From NCBI GenBank assembly GCA_037179335.1, contig JAKZHN010000062.1, positions 23,263 through 87,262 on the forward strand: a stretch of 64,000 nucleotides of DNA, in the 5' to 3' direction. Of the stretch, positions 22,107 through 34,650 are shown piece after piece. Within the stretch, counting starts at the first letter, position 1, and every line of letters starts with the position of its first letter. Source of the stretch: Cyclaneusma minus (lineage: Eukaryota; Ascomycota; Leotiomycetes; Marthamycetales; Marthamycetaceae). The notes under the pieces were generated by a model. That model saw only the letters and a program-made list of their open reading frames with translations, did no database searches and was not told the origin of the DNA. The position numbers and the translations under genes are program-made.

Positions 22107-25100
22107 AAACTTTTATGGGGGAACTCGACAAAAATTACATAAGTGGACGATTTTAACTTGTATTCAGTCACGAGAAACGAGACAAGGTCATTCATTAGGT
22201 GCGTTCTGGGAGATAGCCATGCTAGCAACTCTTTTCCCTCTCTGCCTCTTTGCTTGTCTTCCAACTAATTCTAGTTCACAGTTTGCATACCAAAAAATGT
22301 TTCTTGTGGACGGGAAAGGTCTGTGCCGCCAGACCTAGGTTCTAATATCACCACCAACACAACTCGGGTCAGTTCCATGGTTACTCCAGGAATCCAAGGT
22401 TACAGGAATCCAAGGTCCGGGAATCAGTCAGCATGATATACACTTGAGCATGCTCTTCAACGAAGCACAAAAGGATATCAAAGACACCGAAGAACGTTTT
22501 GTACACGTATAGGTACGTTGCCTTGCCTTTCGCGGCAAGCAAGAGGGGAAGGAGGAGGAAGGGGTGATTTCATTTGTTCGAGGAGGCATCTTGCATCATA
22601 CACGGTTTCCTTGCGTTTCTTGGTGCCTCATGTCAGTTCTCACTCCTCAAGTTACTCGGAGAAGTTCACTTGAGGACTAATCTGAATATCGGTCGTTCCA
22701 ATTGAAAACTCCAATGCTGAAGAAGTGGTGTGGATAATCAGTGAGCAAGAATCGGTGAGCGACAACAAGTGAGTAAGAACAGGTGAGTTACGAATTGCGT
22801 GATGCCTTCAAGCATGTCAGAGTATCAGCAGCAGCAGCCTCGCGATCAACGGGATGTCGAAATTGTTCGCCTACCCTTCTACCTATCTGTCAGAGTGCCA
22901 TCTTTCGCCTCATGCTGTATCGATTGAGGAATCATCATTCTTAGGGTTATGGTCGCCCAAGGCATCATGCATGATCCTTCAAGCCACCGTCGACCGAGTT
23001 TCTCGAAGCTCAATTGACAATGACAGCATCGCCACGGCAACCACTACGCAAAACATAGGTTTTAGACTTCGGTGGATCACTCGACCGATGTCCGCAACCT
23101 TCGCATTGAAATCCCAGCCAGCATCGTGGGAAACCATCATTTCGTCGAATCATCCCGGAATGAACGGACCGATGTACTTGATGTACTCTGCAGCCTTCGC
23201 ATTCCCATTGGAATTTCAGCCTCGATCGTTTACGACATGGTGCTCTCTTGTCTTCTCGTCATCTCAGCCTCGTGGTCTTCCACGAAGTCAATGATGAGTA
23301 TTTGTCAATGAGAACAATGTGTCCTTGATGACCCGTGGAATCGATCGCGAACTCTTCACGCGTTGTCACTCGTCAGATATCAACATGATGAACCTCAAGT
23401 ACCTTTAGCTACTTGTCATGGTCATTGGACAATGGCTCGAGAATGGGTTGCGCAGTTTGAGCCGAGGATTTCCGCTCCAGCCCTATGGAACTTGCCATAA
23501 AACTTCTCGAAATTCGAGTGTGTGCTGCATTCTTTTGAGCAGCTGAGCGGTTTGCCTTGGATCTCAGACAAGTACGAAGGAGGCACGGGAGGATATCGTG
23601 AAAGGTATTGGTAGTTAGCACTCATACACCACCATCTTTGCTGAAGTAAGAAGTTGCTCAGTGTGGTTGAGTGCATTTCCCCGCACCCGAGGGTATATGC
23701 GGCCTTGAGACTTTTCAGCTTTCGATCGTTGAATGCCTTGGTTTAAGACCCCTGTAGGTACCGAGAGTCGAAGGACATTGGGGGCGGAAAGAGCCGGGGC
23801 AATGACTCTACCGTGCTGTGGGGGTACAGTGAGGCGCATATGCATGTAAGGGTAGAGCGGACGCCGGGAGGGAAGATCTTGAATGGGCCTTGAGAAAGGC
23901 CTCATGTCAGGGACATCTGCAGGTACCCATGTGACGTGATAGCGAGTGTGCAGGAGACGGAATTCAAGACGTATGCGGAAACTGAGAATGCTCTGTTGAT
24001 AGACAATCAACGGCCATAGTAGGGTAATCTGATCAGCAGATCAAGTAATCGGCATGCTCTAGTGTTTGCCTCGTTGAGATACTTCAACGAAGTACTTTAC
24101 CCGAATACTCTTACCATGTCACCGGTATCCCCCCCATTTGAGTGACTTCACGACATCGGATATCATCCCCTCGGACTATCAGAGTCCGGACTTCGACGCT
24201 TCGTAACCGCCGGCCTATAAGACCAATTGAGGAATCCGATTGCTCACTCCGCTTTTCTGCAACGTATTCAGCTGCCATCTTACAAATTTCTCGCATTATA
24301 TATAGCTCGCTTACGATATACCGCCCTTTCTGAAAGCTCCGTTGTCGCTGCCTAGGGCTGAGAACCTCGAGGCTGGAAACCCGAACGGCCCCCAACTGCG
24401 ATATCGCCCCGAATTTCGCAGAATCCTGTTACACGAATACGATGCTGCATCTTGCAGGTCTGCCTGCATGCTGCAAGTACACCCCAACAAAAAGCCCCAC
24501 AAGGATCTGCTGAATACCCGTTATCTATCGCGTCGACTACCAAACTGAGCACGTTACTAGGATTCTAGCATGGCATGTGGGGTATATTAACGAGGAATTT
24601 GCGGGATCTGCGGCGTAGTAAATTTGGTCAAGGGTAAGAGTGAAAGCGAAATGCTGCTGCCTAGAATTCTAGTAAGGTGAGATCCCGGGGATAGTCACAC
24701 ATTTGTGTTGCACGACCCACTAGGATGAGGAAGGTCTATGCGCGTTTCGAGGCTATGAAACATGGTATTGGGATTTGGAGGATTGAGGGGTTGGTGTCTC
24801 GGTAGAGTGGACTAGGAATTGAGGTGATACGGGCCGAAGGCTCCCAGCCTCGCGGTAAGGAGGATGTTCTGTTAGTTCGCGATTGCAGAAGGAACTTCCG
24901 AAGTAAGATAAGGATTAAGGGTGTGATTTTTGTCGTGGGTGGGGTGTGGTGTTGGTGTAGATGCGGCTCGTTTTGGGGATATGGGAAATGTTAAGCGCTG
25001 GGTTGAGCGTTAAATGAGACGAGGCGGAAATGAAGTGTGGCGTAGGTTCTTAGAATAGGCATGTTGGCGCTTGTTAGATGGAATGGAGAATTGAAGGTGA

Positions 25101-25499
25101 CTACGCGTCTTTGAGTGAATGCTTGAAGTTGCCTGAGCTGGGATTGGCAGGTGATGTTGGGAATGTGGGTAGTGTGGGTAGTGAGACGGGTGGGAGAATT
25201 TGGGTTTAGGCAGCAGGTTTCCGACACCGAGAATAGGACGGAACGGGCGGGAAAAGGAATAAGGACGAATTGGATGGGCATAGAGTGGGCCGTGGGCGGT
25301 TGACTACAAGATGGAAGGGAAAGTGATGTTGGGGTCTCCTGACTTTGGGAGCCAAGATGATAGGCGACAGGGAGGAATTGGTATGGCAAAGAGGTGCTGG
25401 CGTTGCCCGTTAGGAGTTTTGCGCAAATGAGTATCACATCTTGACTTTTTAGATAAGCGAGCACATTATGAAGCCTAGGTTTATTAACTCAAGGTATTG
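22107..25499. other. Gene-poor region with a short internal duplication
   Basis: No confident gene. At 23085-23240 a segment is partly duplicated: GACCGATGT ... CAACCTTCGCATT ... AAATCCCAGCC recurs as GACCGATGT ... CAGCCTTCGCATT ... GAATTTCAGCC. A short ATG ORF at about 22801 (starting MPSSMSEYQQQQ) ends after roughly 40 codons and could be a first exon, but no downstream exon is evident. Confidence 0.35.
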
Positions 25500-27430
25500 C
25501 CGATAGGTCTACTCGGAGAAGAAGGATGCTTGATCATCTCGTGCTTGGGGAGAATCATTATCTTTCGTTCACCTCATCACCTCTTCAACTTCGTCACATC
25601 TTGCGCGACCTCAGCGAATCCAAAGGCCATCAGCAGAGGAACTGTCGTCGTTCGTTGTTACTGTCGTCGTAAGATGTGATTGCCACTGTTTCTAGCCCCT
25701 ATCCTGATACTTGCTCCCAACTTCGCTTGCGAATGGGAAACACCCTGCAATTCGCACATCGTGGCAATATTGGAATTTCCCAGGGACTAGAAAGACATGA
25801 TTCTTGGATGATGCATTTTGCTCTCTGGTCCTCGCAGCGCAGCGCCAAGCATGAACTCCATCTGTCCCAGCGAGTTAGATGCGGCTTCCTTGTGTGCGCT
25901 TAGCTTCTTGATTCTTCTTGATTCTGTGGAGTATTTCGAGGGGCTATTTATATTCTCCTTTCAAGTCGTCGAAGCTACTAGTTTCCAGCATGCCAGATTC
26001 TGGGATGCTGTTGTCGAATACCAGTTCCTGTTGTCATGAGACGAAGCTACCGCTGTTTCTAGCTTCGACCCCCAAGACTTCCACAGTCCACTTCAACTCC
26101 GTTTCCAGCTTTCCAGTTCCCGTGAACTTCACAGATCGTGGAAATAATTACATAGAGATGCGGTAATCTTTCAGACACCACGGACTTGCGACATACATGG
26201 TTCTTGGACTTGGTACCTGGTGCTGAGGTTCTTGCTTCTGGGTCTCATAAGAGGTATCGAGGCGGTATTTATATTCGGTTCTCAAGCATCGTGAACCAAG
26301 ATCAGCAATCGGCGAACAATGTTCTGGAAACTTGGCTGAGTCTTTGTTGCTTTTGTCATAAGATGAAGCTACCGCTGTTCCTGAGTTCTGCTCTCAAGAC
26401 TTCCATTTCCAACTTCGCTTTCAGCCTTCCGGTTACCGTGAAGTTCACAGAATCGTGGAAATGATTGAACAGACATGCCGAAGTACTTAAGAATCGCAGA
26501 ATTGGGCACACAATAGTCTTGGGCTTGTATCTGGTGCTCTGGTCTTCGTCGGATAGAACAATGCGGTGGAATTGGTTCTGGATTCTGTTGAAGATATTGA
26601 GGATACCTATATTTATATTCGTTTCTTAATCTTTCTGATACAAGAATCAGCATACCGTGTTCTGGAAATACGGGTCAGTAGCTGGTACTGTTCTTATCAT
26701 AAGATAAAGCTACCGCTGTTTTCAACTTTTGCTCTCGAGACTTTGCTTCCAGCCTTCTAGTCACATTGAACTTGACATATTCTTGAAAATGACTGAGTTG
26801 ACTGTATGCTAAAGTCTCAGAATAATTGGACACACATGATTCTTGGACTTGGTATCTGGTGCTCTGGTCCTCGTGGCAGCAATCCAGGCCGCTTCGTCAC
26901 GGCATTGCTTCTGAGTTTCATTGATAGATATGGATGAGGTACTTATATTCATTTCTCAAGCTTTCTGAGCCAAGCACCAGCATACAATGTTCTATGACTC
27001 GACTGTCGAGTAGTTGTCGCTACCGTCATAGAACTCAACTGCTGCTCTCCCTGAGTTTGGTCGTCGTGGATGCTTCTCGAGTTTTCGCTCAGTGTCACCA
27101 TGCAATTCGCAAAATCTTGAGACTGAAGATGCCCAAATACCGAGGGCTGGCTGTAGATAAACTGCTGGGTGTTGCCTCCGGTCGTGGTCCGATAAAGTAT
27201 CGCCACTACCGCCGAGGTGAATCCCAGCCGTCGAAGATTGCTGCATAGAAGAGATCATAGAAGGCTTGAGTGGGTTCTGACTCTGGGTTTCATTGCAAGA
27301 ATCACAGGAGGGATTTATACCCCTTTTCCAGGGTTGCTGAGTCAACGTGGCAAGTTTGGTCGCTCTGTCGATTTATCCTTGCTGCTGTTACGAGACTTAG
27401 CTGCTGCCATTTCTGGGTCTTAAATATCTA
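25500..27430 (-). repeat. Block 1: tandem TATA-bearing modules, minus-strand orientation
   Basis: About five diverged modules. On the plus strand each shows TATTTATATTC or a variant (TATAAATA on the minus strand) at 25945, 26266, 26610, 26940 and 27312, spacings 321-372 bp. A second conserved box, GAAGCTACCGCTGTT, falls at 26043, 26365 and 26706, with a weaker copy near 27019. Other shared words are CAAGACTTCCA-like, GTGAA(G/C)TTCACAGA and TTGGACTTGGTA(C/T)CTGGTGCT. No reading frame is conserved between modules. The layout parallels blocks 2 and 3, but the sequence family differs. Confidence 0.7.
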
Positions 27431-28470
27431 GGCTGGGGGGAAATAGGAACCATAAGCAAGATTCAGAATACAGTCTCGAGATCTATTTCTTACGAACCCT
27501 AGCCTCTGCGCTTCTACACGAGCCTTGAGCCCAACCGAATGATGTCAACCTGCCATATCAGGCAGCAGCACTAGCTCCTTTATTAGCGCCATACTCAGCT
27601 CCATAAGAGCTGGGCCTTAGCTAGACCCTTCCCAATGTCAAGCACCTACGACCCTCAACCTCAACAAACGACCATCCCAGACTATGGCAGCCCGCATCGT
27701 GGGTCGAGTCTACGACCCTATTTGAGTATCACTACCCGTCAGGATTAAGCATATCTTCTCTCATGTCCCAAACAATCAGCAAATTGACTGGGCACCTTCA
27801 CTCGATCGACTTCTGTTCATGACAATCGCAACCAAGAGACCTTCCACTACCTGCTCCATTGTTCGAGCTGGCCGCCTCCCGCTGCACCAACCCCATCCGT
27901 ACCGCTGCTCACTCGCGTCCAACCCTTCAACATACCTAAATACAGCTCCAACCGACCTCCACCCCCACCCATCATCTACACCTCCCAACACTCACGGAAC
28001 CAAGTCTCTGTGCTTCCGCATCAGCCCCTAGTACAACCGAACGACCATCCAAGTCAACGGCATCCATTATCGCCGGGCAGTCACCAGTTTTTCGAGAATA
28101 CCCGTGGAGCTCAAACATTTCTCCCGACATGCCCCAACCAAGCTTTGTCTCTAGAAATCACAGCCATGGGAGCTCCCGCCGTCTGGCAGCAAAGTAAGCT
28201 AACTGTTTCTTCACCATTTTACCATTTGTTTTCGATGTCACGCAAAATCACCGCTGCCTCCGCTCTACTCTCCCAACCTTTTGCGCAGCACCCTCAAGCC
28301 ATCTGTACAGCTACTGCAACTCCAGTTCCTCCTCAAAGGCCTCGAATTCCTTACATGGAATCCTTCCACTTTCGAAATGGGAACACTCACGAACCTGTGC
28401 TTCCGCATAAGCCTTGAGCCCAGTCGCATGACCATCCCAAGATGATGGCAACCGCAATATGTCGAGAATC
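27431..28470. repeat. Diverged repeats, including a dispersed element copy
   Basis: The segment 27563-27660 (CCTTAGCTAGACCCTTCCCAA ... CAAGCACCTACG) recurs at about 39830-39932. Separately, CACTCACGGAACC ... TGTGCTTCCGCAT at about 27988-28030 recurs at about 28384-28412, and GAGCCTTGAGCCCAACCG at about 27520 resembles GCCTTGAGCCCAGTCG at about 28411. No gene is supported. Confidence 0.45.
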
Positions 28471-29480
28471 GATGCTGATCGTTGTCAAGCGCGAAGCCTG
28501 ATCGCTCATCTGAATTCGGAAAGAATTCCGACGCCATTGTCGCCGACATGGAAGACGAAGAAATGAGCTGCCGAAGAAACGTACCCTTTGCCGACCTACA
28601 TTCGCCACTTTTCCTCTACCATCAACTCTTTTTTCGAGCAGGTATATGCTTCCCGATCGAGCGCCAGACCACCACGATTTTTTATTGGTATAATACTGAG
28701 GAGATACATGTGGCCAATACGGCCATGACAGAGTGTGTGAAGGGTCTGGTGTTGATCCTGAAGTCGACTGAAATTTTTAAAAGCAAAATTTCAGCCCTTT
28801 TACGCGAATTTTTGCGTCTGTGGACATCTGAAAAGTCCGCACAATCGCAGCATAGCGTCGTTTCATCGAAGTTGTCTGCTCAGAATGCCACGACGTCGCA
28901 CGCTCATTTTTCGGGTTCCACAGGGCGTAGCACGGCGTCGAAAGCTCGTTTCACGCGGCTTTTAGCCCTCTTGGAGCGCGAGGCATTTTCTGCACGCAGG
29001 TCGAACTCGGCGTGGATTTGATCGTTTTGCAACTCGAATATTGTATGTAGGTACAACTTGAAGCGCAAGAATGCGAAGGTCGTTTTTTAAGAAGTCGAGA
29101 CTATGCTCCTCCGGGCACCTTACAATAATTATTGTGCCCTTTAAATCATAATTGAAATTTTACATCGATGTTTCTTTTTGAAAAAGAAAAAAACCAAAAG
29201 TTGAATGAGAGATGAATTGGGTGGGTGGAGAGGCTGCACGGAAGGCCTAAAGGAACTGCGCAGAAGATCGGAAGGAGATGTTGACGACAGGTGATCGAGA
29301 GCTGCGGGAAGCTGTTTTGATGAACAAATAGCAGACCATTTGTGAGCTTCTCTTGGCTCTCCAGACTGCAAAAGCAGCCGAAGGTTCGTACAGGTGGAAG
29401 CTCGTCGTCCCCCGCACGGAATTGATTTCTTCGAACTCCGTGCTACTCGGTGCCGGTGGATGGGTTTCGTGTCAATCGGC
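28471..29480. other. Non-coding stretch between repeat blocks
   Basis: A 179-aa frame (28482-29021) has no motif and no credible start. No clear repeat module was found, although AGGAACTGCGCAGAAG near 29250 recurs near 29700 as GGAGCTGCGCAGAAGG. Confidence 0.3.
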
Positions 29481-30060
29481 GTGAAGGTGAATAAATTTGA
29501 AAGTGCGAATATAGGTGATGAAAGGCGCAGTCGTAAAGTTTTCTCGGTTGAGGATGCGGAGAGGTTCGTTGAAGCGATGTGAAAATGCGCAAATCATGGC
29601 GGTTGAGACTTGCAGGGGTAATAAAGTGTTCCGGCTGTAAAGGAGCAACGGGGCGAGAGAAGAACAAGTCGTAATTCGGTCGAGGAGTTGAGTGAAGGAG
29701 CTGCGCAGAAGGCCCGAGAAAACCGCGCAGAAGTTCGAAGAGTAGTAGAGTTGTAATTGGGTGGAGATGTGGGTGACTGGAGATGGCGAGATGCGGGATG
29801 CTGTTTTGAGAACGGATAGCGGGCAATTGAGGATGCGAAGGTAAATGAGTCTGAAGGTGCGCATGTAGCTGTCGACGGGCATAGTCGTAAACATCTTTGG
29901 TCGAGGATACGGAGAGGTTTGTAGTGGTAATGCGAAGTTGCGCAAGTGGTCGCGGTCGAGACTTGTCGAAGGCACAACAAATTGAAGAATAAAGATCTCG
30001 GGCTGTCACAAAATCGACGAGACGAGAGAAGAGGTCGGAATTCAGTTATGCCGAGGCATA
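29481..30060. repeat. Two-copy tandem repeat, period about 350 bp
   Basis: The segment starting near 29496 (GAAAGTGCGAATATAGGTG ... CAGTCGTAAAG ... GAGGATGCGGAGAGGTT) recurs near 29847 (GAAGGTGCGCATGTAGCTG ... TAGTCGTAAAC ... GAGGATACGGAGAGGTT). The following GCGGTTGAGACTTG / GCGGTCGAGACTTG and GAGAGAAGAACAAGTCG / GAGAGAAGAGGTCGG are also shared. The period matches that of the TATA arrays, but no conserved TATA is evident. Confidence 0.5.
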
Positions 30061-30900
30061 TGGTGGCGGAAGAGTGAAGAAGTAGGTCATTTGTGTGCCG
30101 AGTCGACGGCAATATGCGTGGCAAGGAGTAGTGGTATTTCGAAGACGGAGGACGAAGATGCGGTCTAGATCTGAAGCCGAGAATGCCAGTAACACACCGT
30201 TGCGGTAGTTGTTGGAATTGGGGTTGGATGGTTCTGGATATGAGGCTGCCACCTTTCCAAAAAGAAAGGTCAAGCGGGATAAGGACGATATAAAGAGGCG
30301 AAGGAGGATATAAAAAGATCTGAAAATGTCTGGCGGCGAGTATAAACAACAAGTGTTTGATACACGAGGGGCGAGGGCACGAGGCCAGTTTGTGAAGTCG
30401 AGGAGAGTATGCCGAGGACAAGGTAATCGTTAGGATGAATGCTGCGCATATCTGCGCAGATACGGTTGTTGGTGGCGTCGACATGGCTGCAAATGGTATA
30501 GAGTCGGCCGCAGAAGCTTCGAAATTGTTGTCACCAAAAGGTACCACGTCGACGTGTCCAAATGATGTATTGATGTGGGAAGGATCATTGGATGAAGTAG
30601 GAGAGGATGTCGTATTTGTCGAAGGCCGCAGGCGGAGGAGGATGTCACGAAGACTCGAGTGGAAAGGTTGAAGAGACCGAGAATCAACAGAGGCAAAGAC
30701 TGTGATGATCAAAAAAAATATGGAAGAGGGAAAGGAAAAAATGGAGGAGGGATGGGGCGCAGGTCTCTTAAGTAGCCAGAGCTCGAGAGCTCCGCTGAGG
30801 CGAGGCACTAGCGAGTTGTTAGCGCGGAAAAGGGGAGCCCAATGTTTGCTACCACTCCCCGCAAGGCACTCAGGCACCCAAGGGCCAGGAAGCCGGTAGC
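30061..30900. other. Non-coding stretch
   Basis: It contains a short direct repeat, GATATAAAGAGGCGAAGGAG / GATATAAAAAG, near 30288-30318. The long minus-strand open frame crossing it is judged spurious. No gene is called. Confidence 0.3.
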
Positions 30901-31477
30901 ATGGTGCGCAGCATGGTTGTTCCGCAAGAGAGCTCTCCGGTTGTGATGTGGGAAATCAACAAGCAAGCACCTGAAGCTGACCATGAGCTGGCAGGCAAGA
31001 TTCACTCAGGGAAACAAGCAGCACAGCATCGTATGTCTGAACCCTCAAGTTCCAACCCCAACGATCCTAACAAGCCTGACCCATTCCCCTACAGGAAGCC
31101 ATACAACGACCGAATCCCGACACCAAGACGCGCTACGGCACAGCAAGCCCAGCAACAACCCCAACACCGGTCTCGCTCACGACGGGACTGCTGGCGACAG
31201 CTCTCTTCCCATGATTGGCGAGCAAAAGAAGAACAAGGAGGAGGATGGATGGGCAAACACGCCCACGTCAGCCATCAACGAGAAGCGACCTCATCGCCTT
31301 TGTGCGGCGAGGGCCTCTGTTCAACGCCTTGTCGCCCTCCGGAAACTTAACCTGCTGCAGTCGTGTCATTCCATAGTAGTTTCACCGTCTCCCTCCTTCT
31401 CCCTATCGTTCTGCCACCACAAACACGTAATGTTTACCCCCGACCAAGTCCTTCTCGAGCTGGCGACCGAACACTAG
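30901..31477 (+). CDS. Possible hypothetical protein, two exons
   Basis: The main support is a textbook fungal intron at 31031-31094 (64 nt: GTATGT donor, CTAACAAGCCTGAC branch region, CTACAG acceptor). Splicing joins the frame starting at ATG 30901 to the frame ending at 31477, giving 170 aa with no stop. The product is polar and low in motifs (for example GDSSLPMIGEQKKNKEEDGW) with a hydrophobic Ser/Phe-rich C-terminal region. A shorter alternative starts at ATG 30983 but ends soon after the splice. I recognise no family. It lies between repeat blocks, so it may be a remnant. Confidence 0.35.
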
Positions 31478-31679
31478 CCTCAGTATGCATCTTCATAGGC
31501 TATGCTGACTCTCGGAGTACTCCCCTGCACCCGCGAGGAGATCTCGTTTTGATCGCCTTGTCTGCTCTCGCAGAATTGAATGTGAAAGGTTGGCTCTTGC
31601 AGGCGTGTTGGGTAGTAAGTTGGAAACACCGCATGCAAGATCTCAGGAGGTTCAGCAACGAGAGTTCGTGATCATGTGA

Positions 31680-34650
31680 CACTTTTTGAGAGACGATAAT
31701 CACCTATTAATAGGCCCCAGGTCTGCGAAGTGTTCTGTTCTCATGCTTCCAAACATGAAGCGTAGCCACGATTTGAGCGAAGATCCGCTTCTCACTCTTA
31801 AACTCGCGGGACTGGCTGACATCTTGACGAATTTGCTTGACTAGGAAGCTCAGAAGCTGCTTCGATTTTCCTACCCATTCAGGAGGAAGACTGACTCTGC
31901 TGCTGTCGTTCAGGTATTCTATCGTCAATGGGCGAGTCAGCTGTTGCCAACGCGTGATCTTCCACTTCACTACATTTTAAACTTTTATTCAAGCAGAGAC
32001 TTACGACTTCCAAGATTCAGCAGATCTCCACTATAAATACATCCAAGGTTCGCAGCTCTTTCTATTTCCATGCTCAAGCTCTAACTTACCACAATACATG
32101 GGCGGAGAGACACCTCTTTCCAAGCTGGCGAAACTGGCTAAAGTTTGGTGAGGAATTTGACAACCTGAATACCTCGAAAACTGCATTGGAACTTACTACG
32201 GTATCAGCGATTCAGGAGAAACTGACTCTGCTGCTGTCATCCACGAGTTCTATTGTCGAAGGGCGAGTCTGCTATTGCCAACGTGTGATCTACGACTTCA
32301 CCCCCAACTTTTCTCGCGCAGCGACTTGCTCTTCTAAATTCGAGCGCACCTCAACTATAAATAGGCCTAAGCTTTGCGAAATCTTTCAATTCCCATGCTT
32401 GAAAACCCACAAGTGTTGAGATTAATGAGCGGAGAGACGCCTTTTCACTTTTTGAACTTGCGAGACTGGCGGTGGTCGTGCAATCAACCTGACGACTTGA
32501 AAAGCTTGAGAACTGCATGATGAATATGACTTGGAAGGAAGCTGAAATATTGGCCTTGCTGCTGTTGCCCAGGAGTTCTGTTGTCGGTTGGAGACTCAGC
32601 TGTTGCAACTGCGAGGCTCGTGATCCTCGAATTCACCTCCCTGGTCATTGAAATCTTTGGACCAACAGCTCAGAAGCAAGCCAGTTTAGAAGCTTCTGCA
32701 CACTTCAACTATAAATGGACCCAAGTTCACCTGCTGTTTCGGTTCTCATGCTTAGCTACGGGATGGAGCTGGATGAACGCCGAACGGAGATGCGCTTCTT
32801 TACCCTTGCACTAGCGAGAGTATGATTTGGTGATGAAAATGACACATACCCACCTGGGCACTTAGAAAGCTCGAAATCTGTATTGGTCTTTAATTCAGGA
32901 GTAGGTATGGTTGAAGCTGTTGCTGCCGTCGCAGTTCTATTGTCGATTGGCAAATCAGGCTATCAGCTGTTCCTACTGTCAAAACGTGATCTTGACTTCA
33001 TTTCCCACCTTGAATTTTCTCGAGCAGTGACTCAGTAGCAAGCCGGATTCTGAACAGACCTCAACTAGGTATAAAAAGACCAGGACCCACGAGCTGTTTT
33101 GATCATGATACTTGAAGACTTTGCCCCGCGACCACGTGAACAGAGATCCGTTTCTTTACCCTCTGGACTCGCGAGACTAGCCAAGTTCTTGTGATGATCG
33201 TGACATCTGCCCATTCGGGAAGCTCAAGAACTGTAATTGACCATGTCTCGGGATAATAAAGCTAGATGCTGCTGTTATCTGGCATTGGTACCACCGATTG
33301 GCGAATCAGCTGTTGCTACTGCAGACATCTGATGATTGCCTCCGACCTCCCAGACTTCTTTCACAGCAAGGAAACACAAGGACACGCCATCCAACTTCTA
33401 AATCTCGCAGACCTCAAGTATAAATAAATAGTCAAGAGGTCTCTGAGCTGTTCTGGCTTTCATGCTTGAACAAACGAGACGCTAACATATGTGACAAGTA
33501 TTGAAGAAGTTGAAGCCTTTTTTGTTGCGACCACTTTAGCTGTAGTGGAAATCATGTTTCGTTGCACTTGGAACCGGCAAGATTTACTACAACGCAGGGA
33601 TGAACCTAACATATACGCACATGGGAGGCTAGATAACCGCGTCAACACCTTATGAACTTGGGAAACCATGACTCTGCTTCTGTCATTCGGCAGTTGTACT
33701 GTCGATTAGCGAACCAGCTGTTGGCACTGTGAATATGATCTTCTCCTCCGATCATCGATGCTTCTCGAACGATGATCACACACAAAGCTGACCCTGGATC
33801 TTTATAGCCTGCGCAAACTTCAGGTATAAATATTCCACAGCTGTTTTGTGTTGTTTTGGTTCTCATGTTTAAAGACGGTTGATACCTTCACACTTCTCGA
33901 CCAGCGACTTTGTAGCAAGCCGACTTGGATCTGCTCAGTCTCTGCGCAACCTTGAGGTATAAATAAACCAAGGACTTCCTGGTTGTTTTGATTTTATGCG
34001 CAAGGGAACCGCAAGATTTGCGTTCATGTTGATGTTGAGCCGAGACACGTTCTTGCATCGTTCGAGCCTTCGATCTCTACTGAAATTGTGAGTAGGTAAC
34101 TGCTTACTTGGAAATCCGAGAACTGCAAAAACTCGGATCACGGATTCAGGAACAGTCCTAAACCTGCTGCTGTCGCTCAACAGCCGTACTGTCGATTGGG
34201 CAAACAATTGTTGCCACTTCGAACATGTGATCTTCTCGCTTCCGATTGATCACACTACTCTAGCAGCAACAGAGTAGCAAGCCGACTTCGGAGTTCGGAC
34301 CCGCGCAGACTCTGCAAATTTCAAGTATAAGTAGATCAAGGACTTCCAAGGTATTTTCAATCCCAAGCTCGAGTCTCGAAACCATCAGAGCGACGCGGTC
34401 ATGCGGGAACGTTGGTGTTGAATAGAGATGCATTTTTTATCCTTCGAGCTTTCGAGCACAACTACGATTCTGAGATGAACCTAGCCACCTACCTACATGG
34501 GAAATTCTAGAGGTGCAGCAGCCTATAGTCACAGATTAAAGAACGATCTCAACCTTGCTGCTGTCGTCTAGCACTCGTACTGTCAATCGAATAAGCAGCT
34601 GACTGTAGTGGACTTGATCAGCTTGAGGAATCGCTGGCAAAGTAAACAGA
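31680..34650 (+). repeat. Block 2: tandem TATA-bearing modules, plus-strand orientation
   Basis: Nine plus-strand TATA boxes lie at about 31705 (degenerate), 32032, 32356, 32710, 33070, 33419, 33825, 33958 and 34326. Spacings are 324-406 bp except one half-step of 133. Conserved words upstream are CTGCTGCTGTC, TGTACTGTCGATTGG-like, AGCAAGCCGACTT and GCGCAGACCTCAA just before TATAAATA. Downstream, 25-45 nt after TATA, comes GCTGTTTTG then TTCTCATGCTTGAA. There is no common reading frame. The conserved TATA-to-downstream spacing looks like a core promoter repeated with its flanks. Confidence 0.7.

Noticed and set aside
29594..30877. Minus-strand ORF of 427 aa
   Set aside because: Ser/Pro/Leu-rich composition, crosses a two-copy tandem repeat, no motifs or introns; it fits a chance frame in biased repeat DNA.
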